Source: Pseudoips prasinana | Taxonomy: Eukaryota > Arthropoda > Insecta > Lepidoptera > Nolidae | Length of the DNA stretch: 64,000 nt | Assembly (NCBI GenBank): GCA_951640165.1 | Contig: OX621256.1 | Coordinates: 2,914,001 to 2,978,000 of the forward strand | Direction of reading: 5' to 3' | Part shown: piece after piece, positions 53,731 through 63,739 of the stretch | Layout of the letters: each line of letters begins with the position of its first letter | Position numbering within the stretch: the stretch's first letter is position 1 | Program-made: the position numbers and the translations under genes | Notes under the pieces: model-generated | What the model was told of the DNA's origin: nothing | The model's input: the letters and a program-made list of their open reading frames with translations, nothing else | Database searches by the model: none

Positions 53731-53922
53731 TCCATAGATGGGTGAGTCGAAGTGATAACTTATATACTACTCTTCTTTTGTAAATACAGACTTACATAGA
53801 TAATTACACCCAGACTCAGGACAAACAGACATGTTCATGCACACAAATATCTGTCCTGGCTGGGAATCTAACCCACGACCTGCGGCCTGTATCTAACAAC
53901 CACGCCAACCAGCCCGTCAGAA
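53731..53922 (-). mobile_element. SINE-A, head and mid body
   Basis: The head on the - strand is GGCTGGTTGGCGTGGTTGTT with a decayed B box; the tail part is missing. Confidence 0.78.
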
Positions 53923-55179
53923 AATAGTGGATAACTAAAGCAGTATCATTATATTAATACATGAAGCACAAAGGAGACGGGGATTTCCGGGCCTAACTTT
54001 AATAAGTTGAGATATGGTTTAAAAAAAGCGTTATATTTTTCTATTTCGAACTGTAAAAATTGTCCCAATTTACAATCTGGAAAACGAGAAATCTAAAAAA
54101 AAGTTTAAGTCACGAATTAAATTGGTCGTTGATTACTGTAATCGATTAACGTTAATGAGTTCAAACAATGTAATATAAAAACTCTTGCACCAGACACCAG
54201 ATAACCGATTTAATCATAATAATTATTAAATACATTAACATAATGTCAACAGTAAAAAATAAAATATCAACAAAATAAATAGAAATCATAATATCGGTTA
54301 TCGTCCAAATCGATTTATTAGTTATTAGCAACTATATTTTTAATCTATGCTGACAGTGACTGGTGACAGATTTTGAATCCTAATCTATGATCTGTCACTC
54401 GTTTCTCGTATCGTTTAGTGCGTGTGTGATTTGAGTATTGTTTTGTTTATATACAAGAGCGAGCAAAAATTTATGTTATGTAAAAAGCATAACCTAGATC
54501 CATACACACTTACGAATAGTGCAGCAAAGCGGTGTCTAAGCCTTGATTTCCTTGTAAGTGATATGTAGTACATTTATGCGATATATCATTAGCATTAAGA
54601 AACCTAAATATGGAATTTACACCTTTTAACTGTATAATCAATTACTATTAGTGAAAACCTGTAATTGGCTTCCTGTTTTGTATTACAATGTCTAGAAATG
54701 TGTAAAATAGCTGTTGGTTTTCCGATAAATAAATAAATATATGCCTCGACAACTGCATTCTCTCTACGGACTTCTGATATTGCTTAACGTGTACAACTTT
54801 TGCTAACATATTGGACACGGATTACTATTAAATAGCAATCTCCATTAAAAATCTGTTTAGTGTAGGTTGGTATATAACCTCTCCATTAAGTACTAAATCT
54901 TTTATAACTCTGCTCACAGATTGAAAAAATCCATGGAATTTTTAGTGATTGGCTGATAATTTATAGACCCATTAATTAACACCGCTTTTATCTTTTTACA
55001 TCCGAGCCCAATATTGTATGAACACGTATCCGTCTCCTTTTGTACTTATTTTTAATTGCGCGACCGGAGAAGTATGAAATTTGTGAGCAGAGGAGAATTT
55101 TTATATAATTGGCATTAGAAGTACTACCATGTTCTCTACACACTGAAAAACTGAGAACAGATTTATATTACATACATAC
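53923..55179. other. No recognisable feature
   Basis: The largest stretch without recognised repeats. No coding motif found. Confidence 0.4.
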
Positions 55180-55184
55180 ATACA

Positions 55185-55245
55185 TAGACTCACGCCTGTT
55201 TCCCAGAGGGGTAGGCAGAGACAACGGATTTCCATTAGATTTATA
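55185..55245 (+). repeat. Interspersed repeat family J, short piece
   Basis: CATAGACTCACGCCTGTTTC to GACAACGGATTTCCATTAG. Confidence 0.6.
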
Positions 55246-55384
55246 TTATTGGTATTTAATCATTAATGTCTAAAGTTTTTGACAATAGAACATTAATGGT
55301 GGAATTTCGAACAAGTGCAATACCTAGTTCTACAATCCTTGTGTACTATGGATACATAGACAATGCATTGAAACACTTATTTTA

Positions 55385-55545
55385 CTTTTTCTTTTGTAAA
55401 CACCCACAAATAGGCTTGTTCATTATCACAAATATCAAATAGACATCTTCATGAGCACAAATATTTGTCTTGTGAGAGAATCGAACCCGCAACCTTGGAT
55501 CAGAAGGTTCACTACCAAATAAGTCACGATAGTCGTCAACATCAT
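55385..55545 (-). mobile_element. tRNA-derived SINE, diverged
   Basis: AGATGTCTATTTG-like body; the head on the - strand shows GTGACTTATTTGGTAGTGAA and B box GGGTTCGATTCTC. Confidence 0.6.
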
Positions 55546-55898
55546 ACACCCCATTGTTAGCTTTTCCACCTATCCAAAACATATATAATACAGAACCCGC
55601 TAAATTAAACACAAAAAGGAGACGAAATATAAAAAAATATATATCAACATTCTAAGCGGGGTCAGTTAAACCAACGTACCGTAAGAAAACCAGTGAGGCG
55701 AGGAATGTCCGCCCTACGATGAAATAGCTCGCTATAATTACATTTTGTGCTTTGATACCACAGTTTTTGCGAATAAACTCTGATTTACTGAATATGTTAT
55801 TGTTGGTGAGAGCATGGACTGGCACTAATAGAGCATAGCTTTCTCGCCTCGTAAATAGCTGGACTGAGGACTTTCCTATTCTAGTTTTTTATTATTAT

Positions 55899-56122
55899 AG
55901 AGTAGGTGTGCCCCGCAGTTTTTTATAAATTATCACAGCGCCTCCCCCGTACGTGATAGTGTGATAATATGTAGCTGTTGACCCAACCTCTTAGTAAAAT
56001 TCATGCAAAATTTGAAGTAAATCCATGGAGTACTTTTTAGTTAGTTAGTTTAGCCCGGACATACACACAGACAACAGACAAAATTTCTAAAAACTACATT
56101 TTTGGTTTCGATATCGATAGTA
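55899..56122 (-). mobile_element. Non-autonomous Helitron, truncated
   Basis: Matches 46524-46750 (GTGCCCCGCAGTTTT; CACAGCGCCTCCCCCGTACG; ATGGAGTACTTTTTAG). The terminal CTAG is mutated and the 5' end is lost. Confidence 0.72.
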
Positions 56123-56412
56123 TTAATCCGTAGAATTAATTAAATTAAATACCATCATACAATTCAACGCTACCTAACGTACTTCAAGTAAACATTTTGT
56201 TTGCCTTATATTCTCTCCAATTTACACGAACATTGTAGTACAAACATTCGCTAATAATTAAGATCGTGTGTAGATAACAGCGTACTCACAAACGTTCAAA
56301 GTACAGTCCTTTAATGAAAGCAAAATAATTAATCATTATTTTGTGCCGTAGAACATTTAAGCTTGAAACTGTATTTCGTTGTATAATTACTACATACTGT
56401 ATCCAAATTATA

Positions 56413-56783
56413 TACAACATGTAACTTAATTAACGCACATCCTGAAAATAGTTTGTTCAGAATCGTTTACCGAATCAATTTATATCATTTTTAATATAGG
56501 TAATTTTTTATTCCAACATAATTTAAACTACGGAAATTATCGTTATTTTAACCCTGTAATTCAAAGTAATAAGACTTTTAAATCGCAGTTTTATTTGTAT
56601 TCATACAAATTCCATCATTCAACACGAAATTAAGAAAAATAAACTTTATTCCAAGAAACTAATTTAGTAAATAACAATGCATATACATGTCAAATAAAAC
56701 AATGTTGTGTATGTATTATGGTTACAACATAATATTCTAATTGGGGTGTCTAAGGGTGTGCGTTAATTACGTTACATGTTGTA
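56413..56783. mobile_element. MITE family L, second copy, inverted
   Basis: 371 bp with ends TACAACATGTAACTTAATTA / TTACATGTTGTA. Its interior is the reverse complement of the 38024 copy. Confidence 0.85.
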
Positions 56784-56798
56784 GAATAGAAGAAATAT

Positions 56799-57475
56799 GA
56801 GTAGCTGGTTGGCGTGGTACTTGCCTTTCACGCCGCAGGTCGTGGGTTCGATTCCCACCTAGGACAGATATCTGTGTGCTTGAACAAGTCTGTTTGTCCT
56901 GAGTCTGGGTGTAATTATCTATGTAAGAATGTATTTACAAAAGAAAACTAATATATGTAATAATGTCTTCCTAGTCGAATTTCGGCTACAGCAGTCTCAA
57001 TAGAGATTAGCCATCTGCGCGGGACATATTATAGTGCACAAGTGTGTGCGCAAACACAAGAACACTTTCTATTCCATAACTCTCATGATCCGATGGGACA
57101 CCTAGCAATACGGCCAAAAAGAGGTCAATTACAGGACCGACGGCTTTACGTGCTCTCCAAGACCCGTGCTTTGGAAAGCACGCAAAACCGCCGGTCGTAA
57201 GTAAAGCCCGAAGTCTAGGAGTCTCCTAGAATTCGGGCTGATGCTGAGAAATTTTTCTTTTTACAGAAAAGTCCCCAAGTCACTTTTAGCCCGACCCTGG
57301 ATGAACCCAGAACCTGGTTCTCTGCGGATGAACACGCTACCGCTAGACCGACGAGGCAGTATATTATGTAGTATATCAGTTATCTGGTTTCCATAGTACA
57401 AACTCGGCTTAGTTTGGGACTTAGGATCTTAGGCCGTGTGTTAATAATGTCCTAGTTTATTATTATTTATTTCAA
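56799..57475 (+). mobile_element. SINE-A split by SINE-D
   Basis: The head and first half (GCTGGTTGGCGTGGTACTTG; GGGTTCGATTCCC) stop near 56956 and resume at 57357 (GTATATTATGTAGTATATCA) to the tail. Confidence 0.85.
56957..57356 (-). mobile_element. SINE-D inserted in SINE-A
   Basis: AATGTCTTCCTAGTCGAATT to CGCTACCGCTAGACCGACGA. It includes a local duplication around 57165-57240 (CCCGTGCTTTGGAAAGCACG). Confidence 0.85.
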
Positions 57476-57478
57476 TGT

Positions 57479-57566
57479 ATGCCTGATATTTGTGTTCTTG
57501 CACACAGATATTTGTTCTGGGTGGGAATCAAAGCCACAATCTGCGGCGTTAAAGGCAAGCCTGTAA
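57479..57566 (-). mobile_element. SINE fragment, head only
   Basis: GCACACAGATATTTGTTCTG then GGGAATCAAAGCCAC (decayed B box) and GGCGTTAAAGGCAAGC. Confidence 0.5.
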
Positions 57567-58156
57567 TTTATTGTTTTTTTCTATTTGATTCACAACTTAC
57601 GACTACCAACGCAAATACACAACGTAGGTTTATAAAATACAAACCAGTCACAGTCCAATAAATTTAGCTGCATAATCAGTATAGAAACAACAGTTCAACA
57701 ATAGGCTTTATTGTCTTTTCAAGAGCTGTGCCTCACTCAAGAGTTATCAATTGAATTAATTGTAACTTTCAATTGTTTCTGTTTGCTATTCATTATGGCT
57801 TTGAGAAGTTATAATTGATGGAGTGAATGGGATGAACTATTTATAGGTTACTCTGCCCGCGACTACGTCCGCGTGGTGGCCGAACTTTATCGAACCTATT
57901 CTGCGTTACTTATGGTTTAGGACTTCCCCTTTAGTCCGAAACAAAAAACATTTCGTATATTTTTTTTTAATCCATCAAGTTTTTACAAAATTTCCACCGC
58001 CTTCGAGTTGATCTTTGGGGGTTTTGGGGGTGAGAATTAGTATTCAAACAAGTAAAAATTTGATGTTAATAATCGATAGCACTAAGAAGTTTTAGTAGCA
58101 ATTTCGAAATAAATCTGATGAGAAATTACACCTCGCTAGCTTCTCGCTAGGTATAC
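57567..58156. other. Mostly unassigned; weak Helitron-like phrase
   Basis: CTGCCCGCGACTACGTCCGC near 57855 resembles the 3' hairpin region of the 37053 element. Otherwise nothing recognised. Confidence 0.35.
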
Positions 58157-58782
58157 TTACTTTAAGCGTAAAGTGGGTGATAGACGTACGAACTTTAAGT
58201 ACGCGGTTTTTAAGTTTGCGAACTTACTCGGCTCGACGACGGTGACACACGTGAAGCTTACTCACTCTGTATTACGATGTCGTCGACAGAAGAAGCTTTG
58301 TGCTATTTAGGAATTATATCGTATTACATTCTCAATCGTAGCATCTCTTTCCACCTTACGTATAATTTCTAATAAATTATTGTATGCTTGATGCTTCATA
58401 TTTTTGTCTTTGTAATCGTTGCTTTTCATTTTCCTAAGACAAGGGTTATTTCGGAAAGCTTCTATGAATTCGGTTAGCAGTTCATGTGAATAAGTTCGGA
58501 AATCACACAGTTTGAAAAATTTCTGAATCAAACAAAATCTATAAACATAACAAGCGTGCGCGTCCACGAACTGGCAGAACAAACTGGCGGCTCGCGGCTC
58601 GCAGTGCTGCCACACGTACGAGCCAAGACGAGCTACGAGCAAGATTTCAAACCGGTTGGATCGTCGACGATTTTGCGCGGCGGTTTTAAAGTACGCGTAC
58701 TTACGGTGACACACAATCGAAAAAGGTCGTCGAGCCATAAGTACGCGTACTTGCTCGTACGTCTATCACCCCCTTAAAGCTT
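58157..58782. mobile_element. PIF/Harbinger-like DNA transposon remnant carrying a MADF gene piece
   Basis: Inverted ends GTGGGTGATAGACGTACG / CGTACGTCTATCACCCCC with further shared inner blocks (AGTACGCG; GGCTCGACGAC; GTGACACAC), about 60-90 bp each. Between them the - strand encodes a MADF domain piece and the + strand a short MSSTEEALCYLGII start that could be the first codons of a transposase. Transposons of the PIF/Harbinger group encode a DDE transposase and a Myb/SANT/MADF-like DNA-binding partner, often divergently or convergently. So this looks like an internally deleted copy. Exact ends and target duplication (TAA or TTA would be expected) are not certain. Confidence 0.6.
58307..58738 (-). 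pseudogene. MADF-domain fragment of the Harbinger-like element
   Basis: The frame reads from within the right inverted end. Residues 84-139 (58322-58489) match the MADF/Myb-SANT-like domain: SHELLTEFIEAFRNNPCL, then DYKDKNMKHQAYNNLLEI and ERDATIENV, a three-helix DNA-binding fold. The first 80 residues are translation of subterminal repeat sequence, so the true start is unclear; an AG acceptor (TTTGATTCAG) just upstream suggests a former exon. It stops shortly after the domain, without the usual linker and C-terminus. Likely not functional. Confidence 0.6.
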
Positions 58783-58798
58783 ATAGTCTGTAATGTTG

Positions 58799-58827
58799 AT
58801 CACCATAGCAACCGTTTCCATAGCAAC
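58799..58827 (+). promoter_or_regulatory. Two tandem RFX X-box motifs upstream of CFAP298
   Basis: ATCACCATAGCAAC (58799-58812) and GTTTCCATAGCAAC (58814-58827) each fit the X-box consensus RYYNYYATRRNRAC. The second ends 69 bp before the CFAP298 ATG, the typical distance for ciliary genes in animals. RFX factors are the master regulators of cilium genes, so this explains expression in ciliated sensory neurons and testis. No TATA box is seen. Confidence 0.8.
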
Positions 58828-58896
58828 GTTTGTTAAGTCAATATTGGTCTCAAACCACCAAAGCGCAAACACTGCAGCAAAACTAAATCTGCTAAA

Positions 58897-59103
58897 ATGG
58901 TCGTATTTCTCGTAAAACGGGGCGAAGAGAATCAGTTCCTTTACGAAACTGATGTGGACAAAGAAGTAGATGAAGTAGTTAAAGATGTAACAGCTATTTT
59001 CAACGGAAGACTGAAAGTGTCAAGGATTTGCTATGAACTGGATGAGCTAAAGGACCATGGGACGTTTATGCCGTTGGAGATGCAGGGGTTGACAGAAGAG
59101 CAG
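58897..59103 (+). CDS. CFAP298: CFAP298 (C21orf59/Kurly homologue), exon 1
   Basis: First coding exon: 69 codons from ATG (context GCTAAAATGG) to LTEEQ, phase 0, donor CAG|GTAGGA. The peptide starts MVVFLVKRGEENQFLYET, with FNGRLKVSRICYELDEL and the MQGLTEEQ block; vertebrate CFAP298 begins MVLLHVKRGDE and has NGRLKV and MQGLT at the same places (from memory). CFAP298 is a cytoplasmic factor needed for assembly of outer dynein arms and for cilium motility and polarity; it interacts with dynein assembly factors. In an insect this concerns sperm flagella and chordotonal neurons. The exon lies about 115 bp downstream of a transposon and 69 bp after an X-box. Confidence 0.93.
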
Positions 59104-59129
59104 GTAGGATATCATTTAAGTCCTGGAAT

Positions 59130-59445
59130 ATAATATTGATATTAATTTGCGGAATCGAGGGTCGATAGTTTCCACGTCATCATCCGCAAACGGTGTACAT
59201 CCCTCCTACGCAGGGTGCGTGGTAGATCACACGGCATCTTGAGCGCATTATCAAATAAATGGGATAGTCCGATGCTGGAGCACTGGATACGACTGCACGC
59301 GACGTAGACGGTGCCCTAGTACCGCGATTTTATATTTATATATTGTAAAATTATCAACATTAGGTTAAGATTTTTTGTAACTAACATCTCATGGACTGAT
59401 AAATGGTCTGACATAAATGATTAATAATAATAATAAATACGGCAT
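59130..59445 (+). mobile_element. LINE 3' end with (TAA)n tail
   Basis: The GC-richer start (CATCCTCCTACGCAGGG-like; GACTGCACGCGACGTAGACG) gives way to a UTR ending ATGATTAATAATAATAATAA. Class uncertain. Confidence 0.4.
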
Positions 59446-59489
59446 ATTTTATTGTTTGTAATTTCATCAAATGTCAAACCATAAAATAT

Positions 59490-59740
59490 GCCGTGTGGTT
59501 TCCGGCCTATAAGGAATAAGAGGGCAGTCCCACACCATTCCGTGGGTGTCGTAACTAACTAAGGGATAAAGCAGGTAGTCGGTTAGCAGTGCCTCCTGTG
59601 TACTAGCTACCACCTAACTGCGGTCACCAACTCACTTGCCAAGCGTGGTGACTAAGGCAAATCCCTCCAAATAGCAACGTTATAGAAACCTTTGGGGGAG
59701 GGTTTTGTCCAGCAGTGGATGATATCAGACTGATGATGTT
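59490..59740 (+). repeat. Interspersed repeat family H-type
   Basis: GTGTGGTTTCCGGCCTATAA, CACACCATTCCGTGGGTGTC, CAAGCGTGGTGACTAAGGCA and CCAGCAGTGGATGATATCAG. Confidence 0.6.
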
Positions 59741-59754
59741 AATAGTACCGCCCT

Positions 59755-59885
59755 TAGCCAACTGAGGCGCCCATAGCCAGTCACTCACAGGTCCATAAGA
59801 GATCGGTGAGATAAAGTATCTAGGCTCGTGGAAAGTCCACAGATGGGTGACCATCTAATTGGTTCAATTTCTGATACAACGTACA
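59755..59885 (+). mobile_element. 5S-headed SINE, head part
   Basis: CATAGCCAGTCACTCACAGG, GATCGGTGAGATAAAGTATC and CCACAGATGGGTGACC. Diverged. Confidence 0.62.
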
Positions 59886-60074
59886 AGCTGACCCAAAGAA
59901 GCGAGAGTGCTGCGGCAAACCGCGACTGCCAGATACTGCCAGTACACAAAATCCACTTTTGAATAATACTACAGATAAACATTTAATGTGTAACCAAGGA
60001 CCTTTTTATATCCTGCTAAAATTGTTTTAGTCACTTTATTAATATTCTCTATTTTCTCTTTAATTTATATTTTA

Positions 60075-60252
60075 CTAGCTGTGCCTCGCCGTTTTACGCG
60101 TTAAACTTTATAATTAACTATATATAGCCTATGCGTTAATCCAGGGTGTCAGCTAACTCCATACCAAACTTTATTAAAACCGCTTCAGCCGTTTGGACGT
60201 GAAGAAGTAACAAACACACTCACAAACTTTCACCTTTACAATATTAGTGTGA
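60075..60252 (-). mobile_element. Short non-autonomous Helitron
   Basis: CTAGCTGTGCCTCGCCGTTT on the left; TTTACAATATTAGTGTGA on the right is the reverse of the TC start. Same family as 53486. Confidence 0.85.
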
Positions 60253-60487
60253 TGTTCGTTTTTTATGTTATTTTATTTTCCCTAATTTTATTTTAGCTAC
60301 ATATTTTACAAAAAATATATAAGGTCAACTAAAACAAAATATAAAATTAAAAATACTACATTTTTAATATTATATTTAGTTTTAGTTGAAGTTTATATAT
60401 ATTTTTGTTTTTATTGATTTCACGAGTATCATGAATCTGTGCATGTTGTGACACCTTAATAAACTGTACATTTGATTTAAAATTTGA
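60253..60487. other. No recognisable feature
   Basis: AT-rich with a pair of inverted ATATAAACTTCAACTAAAAC-like stretches around 60320-60400. Confidence 0.4.
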
Positions 60488-60668
60488 AGGTCGTGGGTTC
60501 TAATTCCACCCAGGACCAATATTTGTGTGCACGAACATATCTGTTTGTCCTGAGTCTGGGTGTAATTATCTACATAAGTATGTATTCACAAAAGTAGTAT
60601 TTGTCTGGTTTCCATAGTACAAGCTCTGCTTACTTTAGGATCAAATGGCCGTGTGTAAATAATGCCCA
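60488..60668 (+). mobile_element. SINE-A lacking the A-box half
   Basis: AGGTCGTGGGTTCTAATTCC, body, and GATCAAATGGCCGTGTGTAA; starts within the head. Confidence 0.75.
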
Positions 60669-61261
60669 AGAAATTCCCGGTTACTGGTTGTCCGAAATAA
60701 ATATATAAACACTTTCAAAACTTATTAATATATGATTAATTAGCTTGGCCTATCAACGAGCCTATAATTACTTAATAATGCCATGACGTTAATTACTGCA
60801 CTAATCACGGAAATTAGACGGCTACTAAGTTACAAATATATCAGATAACACACAGGCACACACACAATATGTGCTACCAACATAATGATGTGGGCGTTCC
60901 TACGGTAATGTAATTACACGTGTAGATGGTGCCTTTTCCTACAGATTATATTTACCGAAATTACTCTTTCTTCCACCTACAGCTAATTGAATATTCTTGA
61001 TTGTTCAAGAAATTCTCCTTAAGGCTCTTACGGCCTTGTATAGCTTATATGAAAATGAGGTATGATAGTAAAAGAGTATAGAGTATAGTAAACGTTACGG
61101 TATATGTATGTGCGTGAGCGTAGAGAAAAGCTGACGAGATTATAAAATTTATAAGTATGTATTTACAAAAAAAATAGTCGTATATGTCTCCACCTTTTTA
61201 AAACAGAGTCTAAACATTTCCTTTTATTTAGTTTCAAGCTTCTAGCTCAAAAAAAAATACT
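60669..61261. other. No recognisable feature
   Basis: No gene or repeat recognised. Confidence 0.4.
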
Positions 61262-61418
61262 GTCATCATCATCATCATATCAGCTGGAAGACGTCCACTG
61301 CTGGACAAAGGCCCTAAAAATCTCCACAATCGCATCCAGCTACTTCCAGCGAGCCTCACAAGATCATCGGTCCATCTTGTAGAGGGTCTGCCCACGCTGC
61401 GTCTTCCGGTCCTTTCTT
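61262..61418 (-). mobile_element. RTE LINE 3' fragment
   Basis: (ATC)n, AAGACGTCCACTGCTGGACA, a small deletion, then TCACAAGATCATCGGTCCAT and ACGCTGCGTCTTCCGGT. Confidence 0.8.
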
Positions 61419-61592
61419 TTCAACCTCTTACAACCTTTGTTTCGCATTTAAAAGTAGACGTTGTCCTTTCTCAAGCTTCAGACTATCTTATTACTAAAAA
61501 TTCATTTAAATCGGCTCAGTAGTTTTAACCTGAAAACGCGACAGACAGATAGACAGAGATTTTTGTGAAACTGACTTTCCTACAATATAGAT
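61419..61592 (-). mobile_element. Helitron-like fragment
   Basis: Matches part of 37053-37792: AACCTCTTACAACCTTTGTT, ATTCATTTAAATCGGCTCAG and AGACAGATAGACAGAG. Confidence 0.5.
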
Positions 61593-61799
61593 AAAACTAT
61601 CTTGATTTATCTAGCTTTTACAACTCACTAAACTTTGGTTTGTTTCTTTAAGAGCTACTTGGTCACAGATACATAGATCAATATACAAAAATGCACTGGT
61701 TCAAAACTTACATTACCCCTCTTTCTTCATGGGTATTCAAGAAAGTAATTAGGTTTTATATCAGCGGTGAGGAAGTATTGTATTTAACAACTACCGTTC

Positions 61800-61925
61800 T
61801 CGCTTGAATTCAATTCAAATTCAAAAAGTCATTTATTCCGTTAAAATATTACATTTGTGTGGAATCGTCATTTTTTTTTACCCTACCGTGCAGTGCATGA
61901 CCTGGCAGCTACTGAGAAAGATAAT
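61800..61925 (-). mobile_element. Possible LINE 3' end
   Basis: AATTCAATTCAAATTCAAAA then AGTCATTTATTCCG and CCCTACCGTGCAGTGCATGA, the look of a reversed LINE 3' UTR. Confidence 0.35.
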
Positions 61926-61969
61926 GAATTCCCATGTTAATTACTTGATTTATCCTATGTTAATTTACG

Positions 61970-62235
61970 TCGGGGCGGTTGGCGTGGTTGGTAAAATACT
62001 TGCCTTTTACGCCACAGGGCGTGGGTTTGATTCCCATCCAGGACAGATATTTATGTGAATGAACAGATCTTTTTGTCCTGATTATGTGTGTAAGTATCTA
62101 TAAAAGTATGTATTTACAAAATGAAAAGTAGTATACGTAATATATCAGTTATCTGCTTTCCGTAGAACATGCTCTGCTTAGTTTGAGATCAGATGGCCGA
62201 GTGTGAATAATGTCCCAGGATATTATTATTATCTC
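61970..62235 (+). mobile_element. SINE-A, full copy
   Basis: GGGGCGGTTGGCGTGGTTGG, B box GGGTTTGATTCCC, and tail AGGATATTATTATTATC that runs into (CTAT)n. Confidence 0.85.
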
Positions 62236-62251
62236 TACATCTATCTATCTA

Positions 62252-62572
62252 TCTATACTTATCATAAAAACGTAGGAAAGTCAAAACTGTACATTGATTA
62301 TTTTTCAAAAAGGATACAATGGATATCGAAGCCAAAAATATACTTTTTAAAAGTTTTGTCTGTTTATCTGTTTGTCTGTATGTATGTCCGGGCTAAACTC
62401 AAAAAGTACTGCATGGATTAACTTCAAATTTTGCATGAATATTACTAAGAGGTCGGGTCAATATATAGGCTACATATGGGTACGGGTACAATATATCACG
62501 CTATCACCTACGGGGGAGGAGCTGTGTTAATTTATAAAGTTTAACGCGGTTAAAACTGCGGGGCACAGCTAG
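62252..62572 (+). mobile_element. Non-autonomous Helitron
   Basis: TCTATACTTATCATAAAAAC to ACGCGGTTAAAACTGCGGGG and CACAGCTAG before T. 321 bp, the same length as 46524-46844. A scrap of the shorter family follows (62573-62622, ending GCACAGCTAGT). Confidence 0.86.
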
Positions 62573-62649
62573 TTGCTTATATATCCGAATAACACAAAGG
62601 CTAACTATTGCACAGCTAGTATTAAATATGTTTTATGTTTATTTATATA

Positions 62650-62765
62650 CATACATAGACTCACGCCTGTTTCCCAGAGGGGTAGGCAGAGACAACGGAT
62701 TTCCATTTGTCACGATCTTTGCATACTTCTTTTGCCTCGATTACTGTCATTATATTATATTATTG
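62650..62765 (+). repeat. Interspersed repeat family J
   Basis: CATACATAGACTCACGCCTG to TACTGTCATTATATTAT. Confidence 0.65.
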
Positions 62766-63006
62766 TCGTTATTTATATAATGTTTATTTACAACCTTCAC
62801 CTTATATTAAATATTCACATTATCATTTTAAATGTCACATTATTATTACAAGGCGACACGTTTGGTTAACCTGATACGTACTACACTTGATTGTTACAAC
62901 CAGGAATTATTATGTACACTGGGCCATGTTTATTATTGTTACTGACATATGAAAATAAAGTACTTTAAATTAATTTAATTAAATGGATTACTATTAATTA
63001 TATAGG

Positions 63007-63285
63007 CGAACCGAAGAATTGCAAAACTGAAGTGACAGTGGGTGGGCACATAGTTCGCAGAACCGACGGCCGTTGGGGCAGAAAGGTTCTCGAGTGGCGA
63101 CCACAAACCGGAAGACGCAGCGTGTGCAGGCCCCCTACAAGATGGACCGATGATCTTGTGCAGGTCGCTGGAAACTGCTGGATGGGAATAGCGCAAGACC
63201 GGCAATTGTGGAGATCTTTGGGGGGAGGCCTTTGTCCAGCAGTGGATGTCTTTCGGCTGATATGTTGATGATGATGATGATGAAT
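63007..63285 (+). mobile_element. RTE LINE 3' end with C-terminal codons
   Basis: Encodes GGHIVRRTDGRWGRKVLEW, RPQTGRRSVCRPPTRW and TDDLVQVAGNCW, then AQDRQLWRSL; the C-terminal domain of the RTE family at 33770. It ends (GAT)n. A frame break occurs at the start. Confidence 0.85.
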
Positions 63286-63307
63286 TATATATCATAACTA
63301 GACAATT

Positions 63308-63700
63308 TGGACGGGCAGGTTGGCATGGTTGGTAAATATGCCTTTCGCACCGCAAGTCGCGGGTTGAAAACCCACTCAAGATATTTAAGTGAATGAGCAT
63401 GTCTTTTTTCCTGTGTATGGTGTAATTATCTATATAAGTATGTATTATCAAAAAGTTATACTAGCTGTGCCCAGCGGTTTTACCCGCGTTAAACTTTATA
63501 AATAATAGCCTATGTGTTAATCCAGGATGTCAGCTAACTCCATACCAAATTTTATTAAAATCGCTCCAGCCGTTAAGACGTGAAGAAGTAACAAACATCA
63601 CACACACAAACTTTCGCCTTTATAATATTAGTAGCATATCAGTTATCACACTAATATAGTACCATACTACAGGCTCTGCTTAGTCCCAAGATATTATTAT
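63308..63700 (+). mobile_element. SINE-A split by a Helitron
   Basis: GGGCAGGTTGGCATGGTTGG to GTATGTATTATCAAAAAG, then the Helitron, then CATATCAGTTATCAC, GCTCTGCTTAG and the tail. Confidence 0.78.
63461..63632 (-). mobile_element. Short non-autonomous Helitron in SINE-A
   Basis: CTAGCTGTGCCCAGCGGTTT on the left, and TTTCGCCTTTATAATATTAG on the right. The last bases of the TC end have been lost. Confidence 0.82.
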
Positions 63701-63739
63701 AAATATTATTATTAATGATGTTTTACTTCAAATTTCCAG

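Larger units (their letters stand above)
59104..63739 (+). other. CFAP298: CFAP298 intron 1
   Basis: A 4636-bp phase-0 intron between GTAGGA and TTTCCAG. Almost filled by repeats: LINE 3' end, family H, 5S-headed SINE, four Helitrons, two RTE scraps, three SINE-A copies and family J. Confidence 0.9.

Noticed and set aside
58556..58777. 73-codon + strand frame
   Set aside because: Translation of the Harbinger-like inverted end, opposite the MADF frame.
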